Assembly (NCBI GenBank): GCA_963609725.1
Contig: CAVDLI010000059.1
Coordinates: 1-10,005 of the forward strand
DNA from: UBA9732 sp963609725
Lineage (GTDB): Bacteria > Spirochaetota > Spirochaetia > Sphaerochaetales > Sphaerochaetaceae
DNA length: 10,005 nt
Direction: 5' to 3'
Below the pieces are notes generated by a model. The model had not been told where the DNA came from and did no database searches. It saw only the letters and a list, made by a program, of their open reading frames with translations. Shown one piece after another: positions 1-6,103 of this stretch (position 1 is its first letter; every line of letters begins with the position of its first letter). Made by a program: the position numbers and the translations under genes.

Positions 1-189
1 AACATTTCACCAAGAGCTTTCAAACTTTTCTTGTTTAGCATTACAACATACTTCACAGTTTATGATACACAAAAACTGGGTACTTTATCAATGAAAGATA
101 AACCTTTGTTCTTCTTTAACTGTTTCGTTTATGCTAATTTAAATCGAATCTTACCAAACCGCATGTACAAAATACTAATATGTCATTGA
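1..189 (+). CDS. 3' end of an unrecognised gene (partial)
   Basis: The plus-strand frame beginning at base 1 is open for 62 codons and ends with TGA at 187-189. In DNA this AT-rich an open run of that length is unlikely by chance, and the other frames here contain stops, so this is plausibly the C-terminus of a gene entering from the left. The translation is rich in Phe, Leu, Tyr and Lys (for example FTVYDTQKLGTLSMKDK and NRILPNRMYKIL). I recognise no family and assign no function. It would converge on the third envelope paralogue, overlapping its 3' end by 15 bp. No terminator is evident between the two. It could also be a chance open frame. Confidence 0.4.
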   Translation, partial: NISPRAFKLFLFSITTYFTVYDTQKLGTLSMKDKPLFFFNCFVYANLNRILPNRMYKILICH

Positions 190-737
190 GAACCCTAAAG
201 ACCAGTATGAACAATGTTTCCAAAAGAAGTTCATAAGAGGAACACGCCCATTGTGATATATAAACTCGGCTGAAAGATTGCTATCTGCAATGTTAAACCC
301 TAGAAGAACGTTGTAGTCTACATCCCAAGAGTTATCTTCACTGTAAGCTCCTATCTGATATGCTGTTTGTCCTTCCTGATTTAGTTTTATATCAAAAGCT
401 ATAATGAGAGAACCAAAATTCATAACAGGGATTGTTGTCTCTACTCCAAAATTAAAACTCATATCCTTGTAACTAGAAGAATATGGGGATTTCCTTGATT
501 CGTCCTTTGAAGCATAGACCCCTTCACTTTGACCAATACCTTGTTCTAGTTTATGGTCTCCATCATCCTCCATTGTATCCTCTGGAACAAGCAACCAAGG
601 ACGAACTCTATGCATCTTAGGTGTCAATAAGTCAGCTTCCACATAAAGCCTTAACCATGGCAAAGGATTAGAAGAGACCCCAACAACAAGACTGTCTTGT
701 CTAACATATTGAATGAACCGCGAGATATACCCCCCCC
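175..737 (-). CDS. Paralogue C, C-terminal reading frame (untranslated unless the G tract shifts)
   Basis: This is the continuation of paralogue C after the G8 tract. It carries the second half of the family pattern: the QYVRQDSL block, PWLRLYVEADL (equivalent to GFRVYGEAEL in A), RVRPWLLVP (LRPFVHCP in A), an acidic and serine-rich variable loop, FDIKLNQEGQTAYQIGAYS (equivalent to VQFHQDGQTLHKIAGYS in A), and the terminal IYHNGRVP block, ending in tyrosine. An apparent start at the TTG at 663 has no ribosome binding site and falls inside a conserved strand, so it is not an independent gene. Confidence 0.7.
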
Positions 738-1370
738 TGTTCTATCTTTTAAGAACCGGTCTGCATAAACGCGTCCTTGTTCATCTTTACGTAACATAAA
801 TTCTTCTTCTATCTCGTCTCCATAATGCCCAGAATAGTGATGCCGTCCAATTCTTAAAGAAAAAAGTCCATCCTTGATATTTGCGTTAAGCCCATAAAAA
901 TATATCCCATCAAAACCAAGACAATCCGTCCCAGCATTTGCATCAAAAACAAGGTTCAATGCTCCTTGAACACAACCTTCAATTGTAACTAAATCCTTAT
1001 AAGAAACCCTAAGCGCGCTAAAGGAAAATCCTGTCTTGACCCTATATAATTGTTTTACACTATTCTCTTTATCTCTAAAGTTTGCTTCTTCCATGATAAA
1101 ATCTTCTTTAGCCAACTCAGAAATCATTTCATAATTGTGATAATAAGCTTCTCGCCCTTCCTCATAGCGAGTACAAACCAAAACTTGATATAAATAGTCA
1201 CTCTCATTCAAGATATTTATATACTGTGCTCTTGTTTCAACACTCCATTGATCAGCTTTATATGGGTCATAAATTGGGTTTGTATCTATGGCCTCAAATG
1301 TAAAATCGCCGGCAAAAGCACAAGAAAAAACAATAGCAAATAAAACTAAAATTAAACTTAAACGTTTCAT
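651..1370 (-). CDS. Paralogue C, N-terminal reading frame (truncated product as read)
   Basis: As sequenced, this frame yields 239 residues. It begins with a signal peptide (MKRLSLILVLFAIVFSCAFA, cleavage before GD), runs through the HHYSGHYGDE signature (177-186) and reaches GGG at 212-214. It then enters the wrong frame and adds about 25 unrelated hydrophobic residues ending LLILCHG. I chose ATG at 1370 over the TTG at 1388 because AAGG (1382-1379) sits eight bases upstream of it and the signal peptide starts there. The product would lack the C-terminal half of the presumed barrel, so it is unlikely to insert in the outer membrane. Confidence 0.7.
   Translation of the reverse strand: MKRLSLILVLFAIVFSCAFAGDFTFEAIDTNPIYDPYKADQWSVETRAQYINILNESDYLYQVLVCTRYEEGREAYYHNYEMISELAKEDFIMEEANFRDKENSVKQLYRVKTGFSFSALRVSYKDLVTIEGCVQGALNLVFDANAGTDCLGFDGIYFYGLNANIKDGLFSLRIGRHHYSGHYGDEIEEEFMLRKDEQGRVYADRFLKDRTGGGISRGSFNMLDKTVLLLGSLLILCHG
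730..737 (-). repeat. G8 homopolymer tract (coding strand) in paralogue C
   Basis: Eight C on the plus strand are eight G on the coding strand. They encode the glycines at 212-214, in what is probably a loop before a conserved beta strand. The reading frame switches from the N-terminal to the C-terminal half precisely here. Tracts of this length are prone to slipped-strand changes. Confidence 0.9.
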
Positions 1371-1396
1371 ACAACTATCCTTATTCAAAGACCTTC

Positions 1397-2611
1397 TTAA
1401 TTAAGGCCAAAACCCACGTAGATAAAAGAGCCTGTCTTGTAAAACAACTGGGTTGCGGGAGCTCTGCCAACATGGTAAAAAGCTTCAACTCGTACATCCT
1501 TGCTTCCAAGTTTCTCTTTTAGTTCCAATGCAAGACCAACTGTGTACTCAAATTCCCACATATTGTCTTTGCTGTAACTTAAAATATCGTGCTGTCCATT
1601 AGAATTGCGGTTTTGACCATCTTGATGTGCTTGTATATCAGCAGACACTTTAATATTTGCCCATGATAAGCCCAAAGTGTATTCAAGCCCTCCATGAATG
1701 CGCAGTGCCATATAGTTAGAATTTGTTTTTTGAGCTTCTTCTTCATCTAACAAAGAGTCACTAGCGCCCTCTCCTCCTCCACTTCTATGAATTGAAGATG
1801 GGTCATTAGGGTCTTTAGTTCCAGGATTTATATAATTGGCGGGAACATGAATAAAAGGTCTTATCCAAGCTGTTTTTTGAGGAATTTCACATTCTCCATA
1901 AACTCTAAAACCCAAAGGTAGTTCTGCTTGAAGCCCAATAATCCAAGAATTGTCTCGCACATACTCTACTGCTGATTGAAAACTATAAGTATGTCCTTCA
2001 ACACTTTTTGAACCTGTATAATTTCCAATTAGAGAATTATTGGTAAAATTAATTTTATTGTAGTTATAAAAATCTCCAAGAGTTTCATCCCCATAGTGAC
2101 CTGAGAAATGGTGTATCCCAAAACGAAGTGTTACAATATCTGCAACTCTAAAACTGCCAGAAACAAGGAAAGAACCATCAAAATCTAGAGTATCGTTTGC
2201 ACCAGATAACCAAAATATAGTATTAAGATATCCAGCTAAATTCAAATCAAAGTCCATAGAAGGCACTTTATCAACGCCGTTAAAACGCACTCTAAAAAGG
2301 GATGTCGATCCCGCCAGTTTCATATTTATATACAAATTGTCTTTTGCATCACGAGGCTCTCTATAATAAAAATCATCATAAAAAAGCTCTCCGGTTGTAT
2401 TATCTTTTACTAATGCTTTTATCTTAAATTCGTTATCTTCTGCTTTTGGGATTAGCATAAGATGAATTCCAGTAAGAAATGCATATGGGTCACTTATTGA
2501 TTCCTTATATAATGGAGTTCCAGAAATAAGATTGAATGTAAATAAATCTCCTGCAAATACAAAACTTATGCAAATAAAGAGAGAAAATACCAATAAGATT
2601 ATCTTTCTCAT
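1397..2611 (-). CDS. Secreted DUF1207-like envelope protein, paralogue B
   Basis: A 404-residue protein with a signal peptide (residues 1-20, ending FVFA before GD) and no later membrane helix. The alternating polar and aromatic pattern suggests a periplasmic or outer-membrane beta-barrel. Visible blocks are TPLYKESISDPYAF near residues 32-45, AGYLNTIF, NDTLDFDGSF, HHFSGHYGDE at 167-176, EYVRDNSWI, DIQAHQDGQN and a C-terminal EAFYHVGRAPATQLFY ending in FGLN. From memory this order resembles DUF1207 (PF06727): an early ADP-type motif, a central H-S-H-GDE motif and a C-terminal YYxGxSP block. The family has no assigned function that I know of. It starts 5 bp after the stop of paralogue A, with GGAG at 2628-2625 rather far (13 bases) from the ATG, so translation is probably coupled. 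The regions between the HYGDE block and EYVRD, and before LDEEEAQ, differ most from A and are candidate exposed loops. Confidence 0.8.
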   Translation of the reverse strand: MRKIILLVFSLFICISFVFAGDLFTFNLISGTPLYKESISDPYAFLTGIHLMLIPKAEDNEFKIKALVKDNTTGELFYDDFYYREPRDAKDNLYINMKLAGSTSLFRVRFNGVDKVPSMDFDLNLAGYLNTIFWLSGANDTLDFDGSFLVSGSFRVADIVTLRFGIHHFSGHYGDETLGDFYNYNKINFTNNSLIGNYTGSKSVEGHTYSFQSAVEYVRDNSWIIGLQAELPLGFRVYGECEIPQKTAWIRPFIHVPANYINPGTKDPNDPSSIHRSGGGEGASDSLLDEEEAQKTNSNYMALRIHGGLEYTLGLSWANIKVSADIQAHQDGQNRNSNGQHDILSYSKDNMWEFEYTVGLALELKEKLGSKDVRVEAFYHVGRAPATQLFYKTGSFIYVGFGLN

Positions 2612-2616
2612 GTGTT

Positions 2617-3882
2617 TTAGTTCACTCCAAAACCAACAGTCACACTAGACATGCGTTGATAGAACCATTGTGTCGCGGGGACCCTGCCATTGTGGTAATA
2701 AGCCTCAATTCTAACAGTTCTTCCATCTGCTAAGAAATTACCAAGCTCAAGTCCTCCTCCAACAGTTACTTCAAACTCCCAAGGATTAGACTTGCTGTAA
2801 CCGGCAATTTTGTGCAAAGTTTGTCCGTCTTGGTGGAATTGAACATCACCTGCAACAAAGACAGCACCAAAGCCAACATCAAGTCTCCATTCTAATCCAG
2901 TATGAATTCGCCAAGCTTTATAAGAACCATTTGAGGCTCTCTTTAATGCTTGATCTTCATCTAATTGTGTTTGTGGAATATGTTCACCGTCGCTAGAGTC
3001 GCCACCTATACGGTCTATGAGAGTACTATGATTTGAGTCTCCTTCTACAGGGTTGTCATAATCTGCCGGACAATGTACAAAAGGACGCAACCAACTTGGA
3101 TTCATTGGAAGCTCAGCTTCTCCATATACTCTAAACCCCCATGGCAAATCTGCTGAAATTCCTGCAATCCACGAATTATCTCTTACATACTCAACAAGTC
3201 CATTAAGATAGTATTCTTTTGAGGAATCTGCACTTGAATGAGTTTTTGCATAATTGAAAATAGAGCTGCCATTATAAGTTTCTTCTGCATTTACTTCATT
3301 GTATGAGTAGAATTTTTCAAGTAATTCATCCCCGTAATGACCAGAAAAATGGTGCATTCCAAAACGCAAACTTACACATTTAGCAACTCTAAGACTTGCG
3401 CCAACAAAAAATGAACCATCAAAATCTAATGTGTCATTTTTGCCAAACATATTGAATATTGTATTTATGTAACCAGCTAAATTAAGCTCAAAATCAAGCG
3501 CAGGAAACCAACCCTCTGGGTCATAGCTAAAGCGCAAAAGCCCCAAAGAGATTGCTGTTTTCATATTTATGTATGTACTGTTTTTGGTTTCTAGAGGTGT
3601 GTCATCATAAGGTAAAAAATCGTAGAAAGCTCTATCTTTTGAAGAATTTCCTTTATCGTGTTCTACAATAATTGCATAAACTTTATTTGGTCTTTGGTTT
3701 TCATCAAGCGCTTTTAATATATGCAAATGAGATGAAAACGAATAAGGATCAGCAACAGGCTCTCTAAAAAGAGGAACCTGTGGCATGGGATCAAACGAGA
3801 ATGTCCCTGCAAAAACGGAATTCATACCCCCACCCATTAGAATTGCAACTGTTGCAATAACTACAAAAATAAATTTTTTCAT
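2617..3882 (-). CDS. Secreted DUF1207-like envelope protein, paralogue A
   Basis: A 421-residue protein, the longest of the three siblings. The signal peptide runs to about residue 25 (NSVFA before G). Family blocks are PLFREPVADPYSF (37-49), AGYINTIF, NDTLDFDGSFFVG, HHFSGHYGDE (177-186), EYVRDNSWIAG, GFRVYGEAELP, WRIHTGLEWR, DVQFHQDGQT, and a final YYHNGRVPATQWFY ending in GFGVN. The pattern suggests an outer-membrane barrel, and the DUF1207 resemblance is clearest here. An acidic, Ser/Asp-rich stretch near 275-312 is absent or different in the siblings and may be an exposed loop. AAGGG (3892-3888) lies five bases before the ATG. The gene begins 23 bp after the acyltransferase stop, so it is in the same operon. 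Its function is unknown; transport, adhesion and structural roles are all possible. Confidence 0.82.
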   Translation of the reverse strand: MKKFIFVVIATVAILMGGGMNSVFAGTFSFDPMPQVPLFREPVADPYSFSSHLHILKALDENQRPNKVYAIIVEHDKGNSSKDRAFYDFLPYDDTPLETKNSTYINMKTAISLGLLRFSYDPEGWFPALDFELNLAGYINTIFNMFGKNDTLDFDGSFFVGASLRVAKCVSLRFGMHHFSGHYGDELLEKFYSYNEVNAEETYNGSSIFNYAKTHSSADSSKEYYLNGLVEYVRDNSWIAGISADLPWGFRVYGEAELPMNPSWLRPFVHCPADYDNPVEGDSNHSTLIDRIGGDSSDGEHIPQTQLDEDQALKRASNGSYKAWRIHTGLEWRLDVGFGAVFVAGDVQFHQDGQTLHKIAGYSKSNPWEFEVTVGGGLELGNFLADGRTVRIEAYYHNGRVPATQWFYQRMSSVTVGFGVN

Positions 3883-3905
3883 TTTTTCCCTTCTTTTTAT
3901 ATCTC

Positions 3906-4820
3906 TTATTTGTCTGTGAGCGTTGCTTTTTTGTTATAATCAAACTCCAAATTTGGATTTCTTCTTAGTTCAAAACAATATTGTCTAATCCTTGCAGCCC
4001 ATTCTTCATTGGAAACAGAGTCATCTAATTTAGCAGGGTCTATTACACTTCCTACTACCATCTTGAGCGTTTGACCTTTTAATTTGAACATTTCGTCTAC
4101 AAGAAAAAGACTTTCTATTGATGTTTTTATATGGAAAATTTGTCTAAAGCGTGTCCAACGTTGAACTTTTGGGCTTAACTGTCCATGAGTATAAAAAACA
4201 ACAATTGGCATATTATTTCGTTTAGCAATCTTCACAAAAGATGCTTTCCACGCATAATCAAAAACTTCTCCATTGCTTAGCATTCTTGAACAGTAACCAG
4301 CTGGATAAATTAAAATGGAAGTTCTTTGATTCACAGCATTAAGCAATGTACGAACTTCTTTTTTGTTGTACACACAACTTTTTCCTAGAGGTTTTATGAA
4401 TTTAAGATATGATTGAGCAACTAATCTGCAATCTGGGAATTTTTCATGCAAATAATCTAAAAGAACCATTGCTTCAGGACCACCGTACGGATGGTTAGAT
4501 GCAAATAAAACTTTCTGCCCTTGTAAGGCCTCAACAGCCTGTTTTCCTCTTCCCTCATAAGAAGACTTAATATCTAAAAAATTAACAACATTATCCAAAA
4601 ATTCTTGAGGTTCATCTTCATAATGCGCTGCAAAAAATTCATTAACTTCTTTTATATGAAGGATTTTTTCGAATCTCTTGTACATGAACTTTGGGATAAG
4701 TTTTCCCAAAGTAGGGCTTAGTCTAGTAGCAAGAGCCTTGATATTAATGGGTACAAAAACATCCTCATGGGGGGGGGGAGTCTCATTTCTTTCTTTTTCT
4801 TTTTCTTCGACATCTGCCAT
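3906..4820 (-). CDS. Lysophospholipid acyltransferase (LPLAT)-like protein with a C10 tract near its start
   Basis: A 304-residue protein of the PlsC/LPLAT superfamily, which moves acyl groups onto lysophospholipids or related lipids at the cytoplasmic membrane face. Residues 107-116 read ASNHPYGGPE, matching the NHPLGGLDG block of the 'putative hemolysin'/OlsF-like branch, with catalytic-type H110 and acidic E116 in place of Asp. Residues 170-179 (LIYPAGYCSR) correspond to the FPAG substrate-binding block. The later LFLVDEMFKLKGQ and VVGSVIDP segments also fit this branch. The C-terminus is basic and there is no clear transmembrane helix. AAGGGG (4832-4827) is six bases before ATG. The first 20 residues are acidic and proline-rich, precede the catalytic domain, and include Pro15-17 encoded by ten C. 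It is the first gene of the operon with the three envelope paralogues, so a role in envelope lipid modification is reasonable; the exact acceptor is unknown. Confidence 0.8.
   Translation of the reverse strand: MADVEEKEKERNETPPPHEDVFVPINIKALATRLSPTLGKLIPKFMYKRFEKILHIKEVNEFFAAHYEDEPQEFLDNVVNFLDIKSSYEGRGKQAVEALQGQKVLFASNHPYGGPEAMVLLDYLHEKFPDCRLVAQSYLKFIKPLGKSCVYNKKEVRTLLNAVNQRTSILIYPAGYCSRMLSNGEVFDYAWKASFVKIAKRNNMPIVVFYTHGQLSPKVQRWTRFRQIFHIKTSIESLFLVDEMFKLKGQTLKMVVGSVIDPAKLDDSVSNEEWAARIRQYCFELRRNPNLEFDYNKKATLTDK
4769..4778 (-). repeat. C10 homopolymer tract (coding strand) at codons 15-18 of the acyltransferase
   Basis: Ten G on the plus strand are ten C on the coding strand, covering Pro15-Pro17 and the first base of His18. 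Ten is in frame. Nine C would shift the frame and stop at about codon 34 (TAA); eleven C would stop at codon 19 (TGA). Because it lies before the catalytic domain, a one-base slip is a complete knockout. This is the classical layout of a phase-variable gene. Confidence 0.9.
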
Positions 4821-4826
4821 TGTTTT

Positions 4827-4832
4827 CCCCTT
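4827..4832 (-). promoter_or_regulatory. Ribosome binding site of the acyltransferase
   Basis: AAGGGG on the minus strand, six bases before the ATG at 4820. It supports this start, so the C10 tract is inside the translated region rather than upstream of it. Confidence 0.7.
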
Positions 4833-4844
4833 GGGATATGAATA

Positions 4845-4868
4845 AGGTTTTTACAAATTTGCAAACCT
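4845..4868 (-). promoter_or_regulatory. Palindromic hairpin in the operon's 5' UTR
   Basis: AGGTTT (4845-4850) and AAACCT (4863-4868) are inverted repeats around a centre holding CAAATTTG. The hairpin lies between the heptamer array and the ribosome binding site of the acyltransferase. No T-run follows it on the minus strand, so it is not an ordinary terminator. It belongs to the AGGTTTTTGCAA-type palindromes also seen at 6401-6420. It may affect mRNA stability or translation. Confidence 0.45.
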
Positions 4869-4914
4869 CTAGCAACTAGCAACTAGCAACTAGCAACTAG
4901 CAACTAGCAACTAG
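4869..4914. repeat. Heptanucleotide tandem repeat, six CTAGCAA units plus CTAG
   Basis: Six perfect 7-bp copies occupy 4869-4910, followed by a partial unit CTAG. On the minus strand the unit reads TTGCTAG and lies immediately downstream of the predicted -10 box of the acyltransferase operon. The predicted start of transcription falls in the first repeat, so the array should form the initial part of the 5' UTR. Copy-number change would alter the UTR in 7-base steps without touching a reading frame. Heptamer arrays that tune expression are known upstream of Haemophilus hmw1A/hmw2A adhesin genes. Confidence 0.9.
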
Positions 4915-4940
4915 TATACACTAGTAACATTTTCTGTCAA
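4913..4940 (-). promoter_or_regulatory. Sigma70-type promoter of the acyltransferase/envelope operon
   Basis: On the minus strand a perfect TTGACA (4940-4935) is followed after 16 bp by TATACT (4918-4913), five of six matches to TATAAT. Transcription would start near 4906, giving a 5' UTR of about 86 bases that contains the heptamer array, the 4845-4868 hairpin and the ribosome binding site. Confidence 0.7.
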
Positions 4941-4941
4941 A

Positions 4942-4970
4942 TTGCTTTTTTTCCTAATCATTTGTATTGT
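4942..4970 (+). promoter_or_regulatory. Possible promoter of the alpha/beta hydrolase
   Basis: TTGCTT (4942-4947), 17 bp and TATTGT (4965-4970) on the plus strand form a weaker sigma70-like pair. The -35 boxes of this and the opposite promoter are one base apart, so the two would be arranged back to back. Transcription would start near 4977, the ATG of the hydrolase, implying a leaderless mRNA; no Shine-Dalgarno is visible there. Confidence 0.35.
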
Positions 4971-4976
4971 TTATTT

Positions 4977-5987
4977 ATGCTAACAATAATCATCTTAATA
5001 ATTTTAGCCTTACTTATATTGGCTATTATAATTGCAACAGTAAAATTCGTTTTAATGATGACTCTTCCCAAAAAGAACTCCCATCAAGAGGCAAGAGAAC
5101 GATTTAAGAGGACAGCAAATCTTGATTGTGACGAATTTGAAAACTCATATGAACATGAAAGTTTCTCTTTTGACTCTTCCAAAGGGTACACTCTTAGAGG
5201 AATTATTTTTCATGCACATAAAAAAGACACAAGCAAAACTACACCGTCAAACGAAGAAAAAGAAGAAACAAAGATATCGGTCTATTCTAAAAATGGCAAT
5301 AACAAAGCTGTAATCATAGTGCATGGTTACACAGCCAATTACATATTTGGATACACATATGCAAAAATGATGCTGGATCTTGGTTTTGATGCTATCTTGT
5401 ACGACCACAGAACGCATGGCATTAGCGATAAATATGACAAACGTGGCAAAAAATTGTGTTGCAGCATGGGTTATTATGAAACTCAAGACTTGATAGAGCT
5501 ATTTCACTATATGAAAAAGAAATACCCGGCAGATTGCAAGTGGGGTCTTTTGGGGGAATCCATGGGAGCTGCAACTGTCATGCAAGCATCTTGCGACCTT
5601 CCTGAATTGTCATTTGTTATTGAAGATTGTGGATATAGCAGCATGAAAGACGAAGCCTTGGCTGAATTCAAATCCTTACATCTTCCTTCTTTCCCTGTAA
5701 TGCAAATTGGAAATGCATTTATTAAATTGCGCTGGGGATTTTCTTTGTTTGATGTAGATGCAACAAAAGCAATGGAAAGGACATCGGTGCCTGTTCTTTT
5801 TTGCCATGGAGATGCCGATACCTTTGTTCCAACAAAAATGATATATAAAGTCTACAATGCTAAAAAAGACAACAAAACCATGAAGTTGTATAAGGACTCA
5901 ATTCACGCAAGAAGTCTTATTGACCATCCTGAAGAATATGCTAACAACGTTAAAGAGTTTCTTAAAAAATACAATGTAATTTCATGA
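4977..5987 (+). CDS. Membrane-anchored alpha/beta hydrolase (serine esterase/lipase-like)
   Basis: A 336-residue protein starting with a very hydrophobic helix (residues 1-30, Ile/Leu-rich) that is probably an uncleaved N-terminal anchor. An alpha/beta-hydrolase domain follows: HGYT (116-119) for the oxyanion hole, YDHRTHGIS (142-150), the nucleophile elbow GESMG with Ser195, HGDADTFVP with Asp281 as the likely acid, and DSIHAR with His310. The triad is complete, so an active hydrolase is expected, probably an esterase or thioesterase on an unknown substrate. It resembles the YqkD-type family of B. subtilis. A low-complexity Lys/Glu/Thr insert lies near 82-100. I prefer ATG 4977; a TTG at 4962 would add five residues. 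Neither has a Shine-Dalgarno. It is transcribed away from the acyltransferase operon, so a shared lipid theme is possible but unproven. Confidence 0.85.
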   Translation: MLTIIILIILALLILAIIIATVKFVLMMTLPKKNSHQEARERFKRTANLDCDEFENSYEHESFSFDSSKGYTLRGIIFHAHKKDTSKTTPSNEEKEETKISVYSKNGNNKAVIIVHGYTANYIFGYTYAKMMLDLGFDAILYDHRTHGISDKYDKRGKKLCCSMGYYETQDLIELFHYMKKKYPADCKWGLLGESMGAATVMQASCDLPELSFVIEDCGYSSMKDEALAEFKSLHLPSFPVMQIGNAFIKLRWGFSLFDVDATKAMERTSVPVLFCHGDADTFVPTKMIYKVYNAKKDNKTMKLYKDSIHARSLIDHPEEYANNVKEFLKKYNVIS

Positions 5988-6021
5988 TGTAATTTGGAGT
6001 TTTCTGAAAAATTGTAAAAAT

Positions 6022-6050
6022 TTTACTTTTGGAAATTGCTTGATTATATT
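6022..6050 (+). promoter_or_regulatory. Possible promoter of the small charged-protein gene
   Basis: TTTACT (6022-6027), 17 bp and TATATT (6045-6050) make a fair sigma70-like match. Transcription would begin about 47 bases before the ATG at 6104, giving the small gene its own message separate from the hydrolase. Confidence 0.4.
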
Positions 6051-6092
6051 AGTGGTGCTTTAGAGATTTTGCAAAAATGCAAAGTTTTCTAC

Positions 6093-6098
6093 AGGAGG
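6093..6098 (+). promoter_or_regulatory. Consensus Shine-Dalgarno of the 54-residue ORF
   Basis: AGGAGG, a perfect match, with a five-base spacer before ATG 6104. It selects this start over the upstream in-frame ATG at 6077, and is the strongest argument that the small ORF is translated. Confidence 0.75.
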
Positions 6099-6103
6099 AT
6101 AAA

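Larger units (their letters stand above)
175..1370 (-). pseudogene. Envelope paralogue C (DUF1207-like), frameshifted at a G8 tract; probably phase-variable, OFF as read
   Basis: This is the third gene of the tandem family. The first part (1370 to 730) and the second part (729 to 175) lie in different frames that meet exactly at a run of eight G on the coding strand. With nine G the reading runs TGGG then YISRFIQYVRQDSLVVGV, which aligns with LVEYVRDNSWIAGI in paralogue A and AVEYVRDNSWIIGL in paralogue B. It continues to the conserved C-terminal YHNGRVP block. The restored protein would be 398 residues against 404 and 421 for its siblings. It keeps a signal peptide (cleavage after residue 20, AFA-GD) and the HHYSGHYGDE signature at residues 177-186. 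Ten G would also end early, so nine is the only nearby ON length. No other disruption is visible, which argues for a switch or a homopolymer sequencing error rather than decay. It is last in the operon, 26 bp after paralogue B. Confidence 0.8.

Noticed and set aside
175..1370. Ordinary decayed pseudogene
   Set aside because: The single lesion is a one-base length difference in a G tract, with both halves otherwise conserved; a switch or a sequencing error fits better.
4869..4914. CRISPR array
   Set aside because: The repeats are contiguous 7-bp units with no spacers, so this is a simple tandem repeat.
5247..5486. Minus-strand open frame inside the hydrolase gene
   Set aside because: A shadow of the hydrolase, which has a complete catalytic triad; its composition is Phe/Ile-rich as expected for antisense.
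6014..6030. Terminator after the hydrolase (GTAAAAATTTTAC then TTTT)
   Set aside because: The palindrome is almost entirely A/T, with only about four pairs once a loop is allowed; too weak to call.
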